A DNA stretch of 64,000 nt, from the NCBI RefSeq assembly GCF_040807025.1, contig NC_090942.1, forward strand, positions 176,890,247 through 176,954,246, given 5' to 3'. The stretch is from Struthio camelus (taxonomy: Eukaryota; Chordata; Aves; Struthioniformes; Struthionidae). The notes beneath the pieces were generated by a model. It was given only the letters and a program-made list of their open reading frames with translations. It searched no databases and had not been told where the DNA came from. The translations under genes and the position numbers were made by a program. This document shows positions 37,325 through 48,200 of the stretch, piece by piece (position 1 is the first letter of the stretch; every line of letters starts with the position of its first letter).

Positions 37325-38601
37325 CATGATGACATGGATGTGAAGAGCATAGTGAAAGAAAAGAAAGTTAACATTTGAGTTGTGACCAAGAACCTTTTAA
37401 CAAAATCTTAGACCTATTCGCTGCTTAAAATCTGGGGGAAAATGGCTTTGTAACAGTTGCTTAAGCTGTATAAACTACCTGTATACTGTAAATTTGTTTC
37501 AGAAACGTTGATGTATAAAGTGAATGTTTGATAGATGATCATTTTGTATACCTTTAATTAAGCTAGTTCAATCCCTTCATAACATTTAAAAACCTAAAAG
37601 CAGTCAACTTGCGTGAATTAAGCAATCAACAAAGAAGAGCAATACTCAAAATTTTTTTGAATATTGGTAAGTCCATTTATTAAAGGAAGTATTAGTCTGT
37701 AACTGGTATAGGCAGCGTAACACCCATAATCTGGATGTGGCTTGTGACTTCATTTCTTAATGCCAGCAGTTACATTATCACCGTTATTACATTTTCTCTT
37801 TTGCATTATTGATTCGTAACACTAAAATATTAACGTGGCTGCTGAATGTGTTTGAAAGGTATAATCGGCCATCAGCAAGGTAAAGCCCTCCCCAGTTTGG
37901 GGCTGTATTAAACTTTGCCGGTGGTTTCCTTTCATTTGAGCTGTACAGCTAGTCCTAGTAATAAGTAGATTTTCTTTACTTCTGACTTGAGTAGATGTTT
38001 ATCCAAATGTATAGGCCAATTGTAATACACTTACGAGCATATTTAAGTTCCTAAGTATGTTTTGAGCAAGCATTGCTCAGTGGACTGGACATCTTTACAG
38101 AGGAGTTGTATGTTTCTGTAGAGTTTTGTGATTTAATAATCTTCATTTTATTAAATGTGTTTTTGTATTAGATTTTGTTAATTTAATGTAATACTATAAT
38201 TTGCTTTTATTTGTATAAAAGGTGTCGATATATTTAGACTGTAAAAGTAAAAAAAACAAACAAACAAAAAAAAACCTTGTTGTATTCTGACTCTTGGAAT
38301 TGCCAGTGTCTTAGTGATAAAAATGGAGTAGCACTAATAATCTGGAGAAGAGGGAATGTTTTCACTGAATTAATGTTTGAAGTAATTTCATCCAGTAATG
38401 CTGCTAAAATCTCATTGGGCCTGGATTGCTGGTGTCATGATGTTGGCCAGGGAAGCAATACTTGGGTCTGCCGCCTACTGCTGCGCTAGTGGGAATAAAT
38501 GAAAGGCAAGGCAGCTAACTTTAATCTCCGAGTTCCCTCAGTTATTGATGCATCGCTTTAGGAATTTGTATCTCTGAGGTTCAGCCTTCTGCTTCTCATA
38601 G

Positions 38602-38652
38602 CTAACATCTTCCTCACCTCACCTTAAATTGTGAGGTGGGGGAAGATGTTAG
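38602..38652. ncRNA. Near-perfect stem-loop, candidate hairpin RNA or small inverted repeat
   Basis: CTAACATCTTCCTCACCTCAC pairs with GTGAGGTGGG plus GGAAGATGTTAG around an 8-base loop (cttaaatt). This gives 21 pairs with one G-U pair and one bulged G. Further out, TTCAGCC (near 38580) can pair with GGCTGAA (near 38654-38660) across an uneven internal loop. It lies about 2.2 kb after the FBXL3 stop. Expression is unknown; it may also be the remains of a small transposon. Confidence 0.35.
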
Positions 38653-40429
38653 TGGCTGAAGTTGTGCTGAGGTGCTTAACTGTAATTGAAACGCTTTCCC
38701 TAGCAGGGTAACTGGCTGGCTTTTTCCGAGGAGGACTCTGGCAGCTTTGTTGCGGAAACTTCGAAAAAAGCAAAATACAAAACCCGCTTCCTATGTTGTG
38801 TGCTCCATTAAAAGCTGGAGTTATCCCTGTCCTTCTGTGTTGGTGTAAATGCCACACAGAATTGTATCACTATCAAAGTGGAGTTAGTGTTGTTTAAGGG
38901 AAAAAAAAACACTTGAAAGTGGTTGTCTCCCTTCCACTGAAGGTCTGAAGTTCTTATACACAAACCAGTTGCGGCATTCTCAGTTCAAATAATCCAGCTC
39001 TAAAACATACTTTCTGGGAAAGTCTGAATTCTAATTACCTACCTTGAGTCTAAATGTTAGTGAAACTATTTCCAGTACAATGATTAGTCAGCTTTCAGCT
39101 GCACCTCTTCCAAAATTGTGTCTTGCAGTGGTGGAGTTTAATTCCACCCAGTTATGCATTCTTTCGAGCTTTCTGTTCAGAACCTTAAATCTCTCAAGCC
39201 AAGTATTCAAGTGAGGGGTTGTCTCCCCAGAATATGGACCTGTGAAGTCATACATACTCGCATCAAAAAGCGGAAGTGAAGAACACAAGCTGGCATATGT
39301 AAGTGCCTGCCTGTAGGAATCAAATTATATACTACTATATTGCTGAATATACTGACAGATCTTGTGTTAGTCTTATTTTAGAAATGATGCCTTCTTTCTG
39401 TTTCTTACCAGAAGCAGGAAGAAGGGATGCAGTATCCCTGACAAGTAGCTATTCAGTTATCTCTGTCCTTTTTTGTTGCTACACATTTATTGTTCTCTAA
39501 TTTCTGGCGAAAACATATTAGGCTGTACCAGTTTCTCGTCAAAGTGACGCCTTATAGCTTCTGGAGTATTAAAGCAAAATATGCTAAATTGAGCAAATTG
39601 TACAGATTAAGTAGGAAAAGTGAGACAAGCTCTGTTGCATTATACAGGTACAAAAACCCAGCAAGACAGCATGTACTGAGAGAACCATGAAGTTATGTAT
39701 GTTCAGGCATAGCCATGAAAAGTGATTGTTTCTTTAATACAGACACCCCTTATTTTGATCAAATTCTTTAATCAGTATGAAGGTCTCGCCTCTGTAATCA
39801 CCTGTACAGTACATCATAAAGCTGCCTGAAGTTATTGTATAATCTCTCCAGATAGTACCAGTGCATGAACACCCATCTCTTTGATGGCTTGGAGCTGAGC
39901 AATACATCTGTAACATGCTGGATTCAAAACCATCTGCCACTGCATATGTATTTCAGGATTTGGTATTTCCAGTTCAGTAGGGCCTTTCAGTGCAGCCCAA
40001 ACAGCAGCAGCCCTGGCTGTTGCCGGGGTTGGGGGGGGGAGGGGAATGACTTTGGTGCCTAGGCTTCCTAGGTCCCATATGAAGAAACCCAAGTAATGTA
40101 AAGTGGAAGAATGATGATGCCAGGCTGAGCAGAGAACCTCTTTTACCAGTTCAGTAGGGAAGGCTGTGGATCACCCCACCACAGCATCTGCCTCATGCTC
40201 CGAAAAGTCAGTGCAGCCTGTTCCAACAGCATAAGCTTTGTAGCATATGCTAGAGAATAAGCTTTTTTGGTGCTTCTGCTGGCCTGGTTCCATGAGCCTA
40301 TTTCCCTTTAGACCTCTGGCTTTCAGGTCCTTTGAGGCTCTTACCTGGGCAGATGCAGGGGTAACCTTGCACCTGCAACCCTGAGGGGTTTCAAAGTCAT
40401 AAGAACCTGCATCAACAAGAACTTAATCC

Positions 40430-40565
40430 ACTGTAGATAGGCTTGCAGTGCCCCTTCATCTTCCCTCATGCCTCCCAGATTGCTTTCTTGGTGCGTACTG
40501 TGCAGACTCTTAACAACCCAAGTGTTAAGTAAGTCTGGGAGCCTGACGTGGGCCTCCAGAGTCCT
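40430..40565 (-). repeat. Dispersed repeat, copy 1
   Basis: Aligns with 44105-44275 in the same orientation. Shared blocks include AGCACTGCAAGCC/GCTGCAAGCC, GAAGATGA/GAAGATAAG and CACCAAGAA (minus-strand reading). The copies are well diverged, so the family is old. I cannot name it. Confidence 0.5.
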
Positions 40566-40857
40566 CTCATGTTGAGGTAGAAAAAGAACTTTGAGTTTCA
40601 TACAACAGTGGAACTAAATTAGCAGCTCTCTCCTGCTGAACAGAGGCAATTTCATCACCTCACTCCACTCCTCTTATACTCAGCTCATTACATGATAATG
40701 TAATCCAACAAATTAATTTCAGTGACTCTTAATACAAGGTCAATTTTTTGCCATTCTTATGGTTTGAATCGGATCACTGTGTGCTTGCAATGTATACAGT
40801 AGCTGCAGGCTGTTAATTCAGCTCACGTCAAACAAAACTGCAGCTTTACAGTATCTG

Positions 40858-41172
40858 AAGGGAGGCTGTCAAGAGGATGGGGTCAGACTCTTCTCCGTGG
40901 TGCCCAGTGACAGGACGAGAGGCAACAGGCACAAACTGAAACACAGGCAGTTCCATCTGAACATGAGGAAAAACTTCTTTGCTGAGAGGGTGACAGAGCA
41001 CTGGAGCAGGTTGCCCAGAGAGGTCATGGAGTCTCCTTCACTGGAGAGAGTCAAAACCCGCCTGGATGTGATCCTATGCAATGTGCTCTAGCTGACGCTG
41101 CTTGAGCGGGGGGGTTGGACTAGATGATCTCCAGCGGTCCCTTCCAACCTCAACTGTTCTGTGATTCTGTGG
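40858..41172 (+). mobile_element. CR1 LINE, truncated 3' end
   Basis: A 5'-truncated CR1 retrotransposon on the plus strand. It carries the end of ORF2 (GNRHKLKHRQFHLNMRKNFF, then a W..LP stretch) and the typical CR1 3' UTR: TTGGACTAGATGATCT, cccttccaacctc and a terminal TTCTGTGATTCTGTG octamer tail. The ORF tail is still open for 65 codons, so this is a moderately young copy. CR1 is the main LINE of birds and other sauropsids. Confidence 0.93.
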
Positions 41173-42443
41173 CCTGCTCATTTAACTGCTTAACTACTAT
41201 GCAGTAAAAAAAAACACTACAGTAGTGCTACTAGTTCTGCAAACGGTTAAAAAAAGTTACCGCTGTGCATTTGGAAAAGATTCTGCTGCTGCAGCCATGT
41301 TTGTTGTGTACGTTCCTTTTCAGCTACCAAGGCAAAGTGAACAGCTACTTTCTAGAAAGCAGTTGGGTTTAATAGCCAACTAATTGCCAAACTATTCTAG
41401 ACACACTCAAGAGCAATACAATACTTCAAGGACACCACAGCTGGCACAGCACCTTCACTGCCACTATCACTACCAGCAGTGTTTGTAATTGCTTTTTACA
41501 GGCATATCTGTGATAAGCACTAATTCTTAACTGTGACTTTCACAGCCCACAAAAGTTATTTCTTTCATATTAAAGATGCCGTGCTTCTGTAAGAATTGAA
41601 AAGGAATATAAACATGGCTTCTATGAAGCTGACCTAATTTACGCCTCAATTAGACCTTTTTTTTAAGAAGGGAGACCGCTAGATCACTGGAGTTAGTTAT
41701 ACATCAAAGTTGATCCTGTAATGGACTATGTGCCTTCCATCCAAGAGAGAAAACCATTACACCAACTGAAGGAAGAGCTGTCTGTATTAAGTTTACAATG
41801 CAGATGAGGAAAGTGACAAGGTAACATCCATACCATCTTCTCATAAATTCACTTGCCCCCTCCCCACCTTGGTAAGCAGCTATGTTATGAATCAGAGAAC
41901 AGTTCATAGATCCTAGGTGCACAAAAGAAACCAAAGAAATACAGATCTAAGGCACCTGTTGAGGAAACTGAGTACATCTAGGCACTCGTGTTTGTTAGCT
42001 CCTACACCTGGACAGCTGAGTTAGTCAGACCAAAAAAAAAAGCCTTCGAGTCTGTGTGTCCCATTGCTATCAGTAGCCATCTGTTCCCATAAAGCCATCT
42101 CTGTGGAGAGAACCTGAGAGCAGGCCAGGCAGGCTGCCTCTCCTTCACCCTCCCGGCATGCTGCAGTTTAGCCAGAGGTGTAGCCACATCGGAGGGTCAT
42201 CCAATGTCCAGTGACTGTGGTTACATGGAAGCTGGCCAAGTCAAAGCTGTTCAAGCGTTCAGGGACTTTTGGCAGCTGACAAGAAAAAAGTCATTATTTC
42301 ACCTGGTCTAGCAAAATCTTCCCAAAGCAACTTTTACGGCTAGCAGTGAAGTACACAACATTTTAATAACATCCCAGTAACTCTCCAAATTTTTGAAGCA
42401 TATCCTGGTGAACGGCAAGGTTGGTTCTCAAGTTCTCTGGTTC

Positions 42444-45188
42444 TCATAAAGCAAAGAATGTTTTGCTGCCATTAGGTAAAGGGATTTCTTCATAAATTAT
42501 TTTGAGGTAAGGAGATTTCATAGGTAAAAACCAGTATTCCAAGTTGTAAAAGAGGTAAAACTGATGATTCAAAATGACACGATCAATTATTTTTAAAAGA
42601 TCCACGACGAACTCTCCAACTGTCCGATGAGGTCTGAACGGATAGTAGAAGTCTCTTATAGCTGCAGCCAAAGTCTTGTTTCCTGCAGGTCCAAAAATAG
42701 ACGTTTCATTTCCCAAATAAATGGGTTCTCCACTGAATAAAATTATGCTGGTATAGTTTGTTTGTATCTTATTAAATATAGCTCCTAAGTCAGCTAGCTT
42801 CTGGAATGTTCTCAGTATAAATTTAGAGCATTCATAAGAGTCAAACCATACAACTGATTGTTTGTCAGGACTTGCTTGAACTGTCCAGGTCTCATAATAA
42901 ATGCCAGTCTCATTGTCATACTTCACCCATTTTGCCATTTCATTAAACATGGTTCCTGTAGGAGATGAAAATAAGCAGTACAGATACAAGTTAACAGAAA
43001 TACACAGAAATATCTTCCATCTTGAGGTTCCCCTCCCTTCCCTGCAAAAGTTTATCTATAACATCCTAGCTATATAAAGACACAAGGTTTGGGTTGGAGG
43101 GAGTAGTGATACCCCACTGAATAAACTGTATTTACATACAAGTTATTTCAATTGTATTTGCTTTTTCTGCCCCATTTCCTGCTACTATTCCAAAACATCC
43201 AAACTTCAGAGTACCACAATACCTGTTATTTTGTCTTATACATGTAGAAAAATAGAGCAGGTTATGCTATCTACAACTGAAGTTGACAAAGCCCTCCCCA
43301 GTGGAGCAGGTGTTTCAGCACTTCCTAACATTTTATCCTTATTCAGCAATTTAGGTCAGAAGCTTTCATGCCCCTTCCCAAAAGAAGCCTACTTAACCTC
43401 AGAATGAGATACCCTTTTGTTTCAGCAGCTCCTCAGCTAGCAAAATTGAGCTAAGTCAAAAAGATACAAGCAGGACATGAAAGCAAGTACATTTAAAGAC
43501 CTGGAGGATTATTTTTATTTAGAATACATGTTCGGAGTATTCTGGTTATGGGCTACTCACACCTGAAATCAAGAAGACATCTCTAATTCAGCTCATCTCT
43601 CTGGTAGCTCTTTACAGGCGATGCATCTGCCTCCTCAAAGTCAGAGCTGAAGCAGAGCACTAGTCTAGCTTCTGTTTTCCTCACACTCCCAGTAACGCAT
43701 CCCAGCCTAGGCCTTTCCTTTCTGTTTTCTCCGTTCCTGTTAAAGTATACAGCCGCTATGACTCAGACCTGTCCAGCACCTCACACCTGCAGTACAGCCA
43801 AGTTTTGTAGATTCTTTTTGTGTGATATGTGTTAGAAAACACAATCAGATAATGCGTCTCATATTTATCCTAAGGTAAGGCATGCATGTAGGCAACTACC
43901 TCAGAGCAGCTAAAGCTCACACATTCACCTTCTAGGTTACCCCACTGTAACTTGTTCTTCACTTAAGAGCTTTTGGGCTTTACAATAAACATAACAATCA
44001 TTCCGTTTATTGAGACTTGCTGGATACTTGCTTTTTTAATTGTTCATGCCTTGTTTTAATAAAACAGCAGGTCATAAAAATCTGTATCAAGACCTGTACT
44101 TACATGCACTATAGATGGGCTTGCAGCTGCCCCTTATCTTCTCTAACTCCTAGCAGATTAGCTTCTTGGTGTGTATTCTGCAATGTACTGTCACTCCTTG
44201 TAGGAGTGACAATCCATTGTAGGTTTTGTCTCTCCTAACAAGACCGAGATGGACTTAATATAAACCTCTGGTCTTAACAACCAATAAATTAAACAACAAA
44301 TATTGTAGTTTAATGCACTGCATCTTCATGATAATACTGTTATTTACGTTTTCAGTGTGTACAGAAAGAAAATGTCTTAAGATTCTTCCAAGTGATTAAG
44401 GACTACAAAAGTGAAAGCTGCAAAACTAGCCAAAAAAAAAAAAAAAAACCTCTAGAAGACTGTTCAAACCCTGCACTTCTTTATTCAGGAACAGTTTAGA
44501 GGACCACGTACTGTCTCCTGGAGTGACGTGTCACCTTACAAAAGCAAAGGAAGCACACCTGATAAAAGTTTGTAAACTTATGACAAATACCAGGAAGTGA
44601 AATCTGTTTTGCCAGGCTTCAGAACACAAGTGAAAGAGGCTGCTTGCGGAAAACAGAAGAGCAAATTCATAACCAATGCCTTGAAAAGTACATCCTTTCA
44701 AGGTATTATTGGTGGTGAAGCTCATCTGACACGTTGTAATCATGTGCTCTAGAAATATTCAAAAAGAAAAGGGAGGGGGGATTTGGCATTTGTAAGGGTA
44801 ACAAAACTTTTCAGTGTATTCATTATAAACATGTCATTCTAGAAAACTGTGGAAGCTGTATTAAACCTTATTGTTCAGGGCTTAAGTCAGTCTCTTACTA
44901 CTGTCTTTTTATGTGGAAGAGTATGCCACAGCTTCCTCCTACATAATCTTTTTGCATGTTCCACTGAAGAACTCAGTATTGGACGATGTCTGGGACCTGT
45001 ACTAAATTGAAGGAGCAGAAACCTGCCATTCCAAACGCACGCTTTGGAATTTATACACTTTACAGTACCATTTCAGATTTGTCTGCGATATACGGTATAA
45101 AAGAACTCAGATCAATGTATTCCTAACTATCTAGATCACCTCCCGACCTCTACTCAAGCAGACCCCAGAAGTAAGGAAGATTAGGAAG

Positions 45189-45220
<32 letters not shown>

Positions 45221-48200
45221 AACTCTGTATGACTCTATCAGAAGATGTCAAGCCAGTCAAAAACTCAGACTTGGGATATTCTTGCTTGATCTGCATAAAA
45301 TGAACGTACCATACAAGCAACACTTATGATCCATGAGCCGGGTTAAAGAAATTGAAAATGCCCCAAGTGTGGTCTCTGACACTCTTGGCCAACAGCTCCA
45401 TTCGATCTTGCAAGGCCAAAGATGGTCCAGCTGTTTCATATTTTAAAGCTCCCTCATACTAGACAGCCTGTTTTTTGTCTGCTTTCTGAAGGAAGCGAGT
45501 CCAGCTGATGATGCTGTCCATATGTGCTTGTGTCCACGCACCCCTTTTCCAGGGGAAAGCAGCTCTCTTTATTCCGTTGGTTAAAGAACCACCTAGGATT
45601 TCTAACTGCACCAAATAGATATAATCTCGACACGCACTCCCAGCAAGCCACTAAAAGTGAAAGGGGCCTAACATAAAACACCACAACACACTAGCTGTAA
45701 TCTGACGCTCCACTGAGCAGTGGACCACTTAATCACGCTAACTGAAGAGAGTAAATGGTTTTGCTCACATAAAATGCAATAGTCCTGAAAGAGCTTTGCT
45801 CTTACTCGCTATATTACTACAGTAATGGATTGGATTTATTAAAGCTTTTTATTTCAGGGTATCAATTTTCAGTATATTCCAGGAAGCTATTCTGGGGTTC
45901 ATTCACATCTTTAGAGCTGTAAATCCTGGTTTTGTTCTATGACATATGACAGACAGATCTATTACTGGAGACATCTGCACATTTTGTAATACATAGAGTG
46001 GGGAAGATGGAAACGAAGACAAATATTTTTGACGTGTATTGAAACTATTTATAAATATGCCTTATTTGTTTGCTCAGTAATGCATACATTTTTACCAGTT
46101 TTTCCTATCTCAGCTGCCATCTGCCGCTTCACAGTAGAAGGCTTTGTTTTGGTGAAGCATGTGAAAAGAGTCCATAATTGTTCTGTATAAGCTGCTTTAC
46201 TATTTTTATACTCAAGAGACTCAAGTATTTTTATATAGCAACATCAAATGGCACTCATTTAACAATATCTCTTCAGTGCAGCCTGTTCAAAAGGCAGTGG
46301 CCTGATACCACTTTCTACATTACGGAGAGTGCAGAGAGAATTTTTCCATTTCAAACTAGCAGCATCAGTCACTACATTACAAACAACCTACAGAAAGTAA
46401 GTGAAAAGATACTGCTTTACATGAAGGCTGCCTCTGTATTTCATGATACTACTGCCACCAGAATTGTCTGAAATCTACCTGATATTGTGGTCACGAGAAC
46501 CAAAGTTCCGTTTTCCTTCCAGTGTGCATCATCTATTCCTTCATAGAAGCAGGCAGCTCCCTGGTTGCACCAGAATGGCGCATCCATGCCAGGCCGGAGG
46601 TGCGGAAATGTGCAGTTCCCAAGCTGGAAGAGTTCGTACCACTCCATTGTGTAGTTTTTGCCAGTCAGAGAGCTCCTGAAGCCCACAGCATCATGCATAA
46701 TTTTCTGGAAAAGGAAAAAAAATGCTTTAACATAAAGAAAATCCTGTAAAACTGACTTCAGCTTGAACCGTACAGAAAATGAGATGCTAGGGAGCTGTTG
46801 TGTAACAGGGGGAGGGAAGGGGAAAGGGGTTCCTATAACATCTTCAGTAGCGTTGACGCACAACATATTAGACTGTATCACGCACATGGAGTCATGTCTC
46901 AGTGCTCATCTATCCATCCTTTGTATATTCTGTTATTCAGGGGCAGATACTCAGGGGGAGCTCACTGCCAAAACTCAAAACTTTTGAACCTTCACCTCAT
47001 AGGGATCCCAAAGAAATTAACAGAACTGAGTCACCAAAAACAGACCATAGCAATAGAAGCCACAAAAGGAGTAAGATATACATTTTTTTTAAGCTGCACA
47101 GCAAATACATAAATTCAACCTTAGTTTAACAATCAAGATAATGATATTTAAAGTTAATCCCATCTTTGACTCTGTGTTTGGGGTTTTTAAAGCTTATTTA
47201 TGCTACTATTAGACCTATACAACCATTAAAGTTGAGACTCTCTCACATTCGCACGTCTGCACAAATAGATACTTTGTTCAACACTAATTGTAATACCCAA
47301 GAAAGAATGGTTAAAGGCAGACAAGTCCGCACGATCCATCTTTTTGATCAGTTTTCCATTGCTGACAGATATTCACGTGCATGCAAATATGCCTTTAACA
47401 ACAAAAAGTTAACACGCTAAACAGACATTTCAACAGATGTAAGGGGCCAAACCCATGTATCTTCTAGGTGCACTGTTAGTGCAGAACAAAACCCCCAAAA
47501 TATGATGGTGTTGTGTGCATACAAAACACTGCCAATATTCAGCTCTGCAGGGGAACATATTCAAATCCACAAACAGTACTGGTCACGCTCTTTTCTTTGG
47601 CTAAGATAAGTTTCAGACAAAAGTTACAGAACTTACTGCTTTTCAGGCATCTTTCCTATAGTTAGCCAAGGCTGCGTGCACCAATACTCTTCCATAGAGG
47701 CATATTGCAACCTTACGGCTCCTATTCTTGACACGTCGTTGATGTCAGCTGAATTGCCACTGTAATTTTGTTAAACAAAAACATCACCTTACCAAATGTC
47801 CAAGTAGGTCCCCGTATTTGAATTCCCACACTGGAGCCTGTAATCGGTAAACTTCAATGGCATCTTCTTCTTTCATCAGTGGAATGGCAGAGCCAGTGGG
47901 ACAGAACGTATAACGAGCTTGGCAGTAAGGATCAGTTTTTGGACGGTAATCAAAGCGCCTGTGTTGAGAAAGAGAAGCAGGCAGAATGGTAAGCATAGCT
48001 TCACGGCTGGAATAACTGTCTTGTGACTTCCTAAGAGCCTGAGTCAGAGAGCTCCATTGTGTAGCATCTTCCAAAGACAAATTCTGTGATCCAGACTCTG
48101 CAAAACTTGGAATAGACAAGTTTGCAAGACTGCTGAGGTGCACGTTTGCAGAACTGGGACTTAAGGCTACACAATGAGAATGCAAATCACCTTGGACAGG

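Larger units (their letters stand above)
36417..38270 (+). other. FBXL3: FBXL3 3' untranslated region (long form)
   Basis: AT-rich sequence after the FBXL3 stop, with two AATAAA signals (36691-36696 and 37319-37324) and ATTAAA-type signals toward 38150. Alternative polyadenylation is therefore likely. The long form is inferred from the AT-rich, UTR-like character that continues up to an A-rich tract at about 38248-38275. Confidence 0.5.
38271..42443. other. Spacer between the 3' ends of FBXL3 and CLN5
   Basis: Holds a strong hairpin (38602-38652), an ORF-bearing stretch of unknown origin on the minus strand (39832-40092), a dispersed repeat copy (40430-40565) and a CR1 3' end (40858-41172). 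The part nearest CLN5 should include its 3' UTR on the minus strand. An ATTAAA on that strand at 42362-42367 is a weak candidate signal; no clear AATAAA was found. Confidence 0.6.
42956..46478 (-). other. CLN5: CLN5 intron 3
   Basis: Holds the second copy of the dispersed repeat (44105-44275), an A-tract near 44434-44449 and an (AAAT)n tract at 45191-45218. No other gene was seen. The intron between exons 3 and 2 (46705-47792) shows nothing recognisable. Confidence 0.7.

Noticed and set aside
38248-38276. A-rich tract as a possible retroposon tail
   Set aside because: No SINE, LINE or processed-gene body precedes it and no target-site duplication is visible; it more likely marks the end of the FBXL3 3' UTR region or is simple sequence.
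39832-40092. 86-codon minus-strand ORF with a Cys/His/Trp-containing segment
   Set aside because: Looks somewhat protein-like and could derive from a mobile element, but I cannot match it to any family, so it is not called as a gene.
40897-41091. 65-codon plus-strand ORF
   Set aside because: This is the tail of CR1 ORF2 in a truncated LINE, not a host gene.
42362-42367. ATTAAA on the minus strand as the CLN5 polyadenylation signal
   Set aside because: It lies only about 77 bases after the stop and lacks a clear downstream element; mammalian CLN5 has a longer 3' UTR, so it was not listed as a firm feature.
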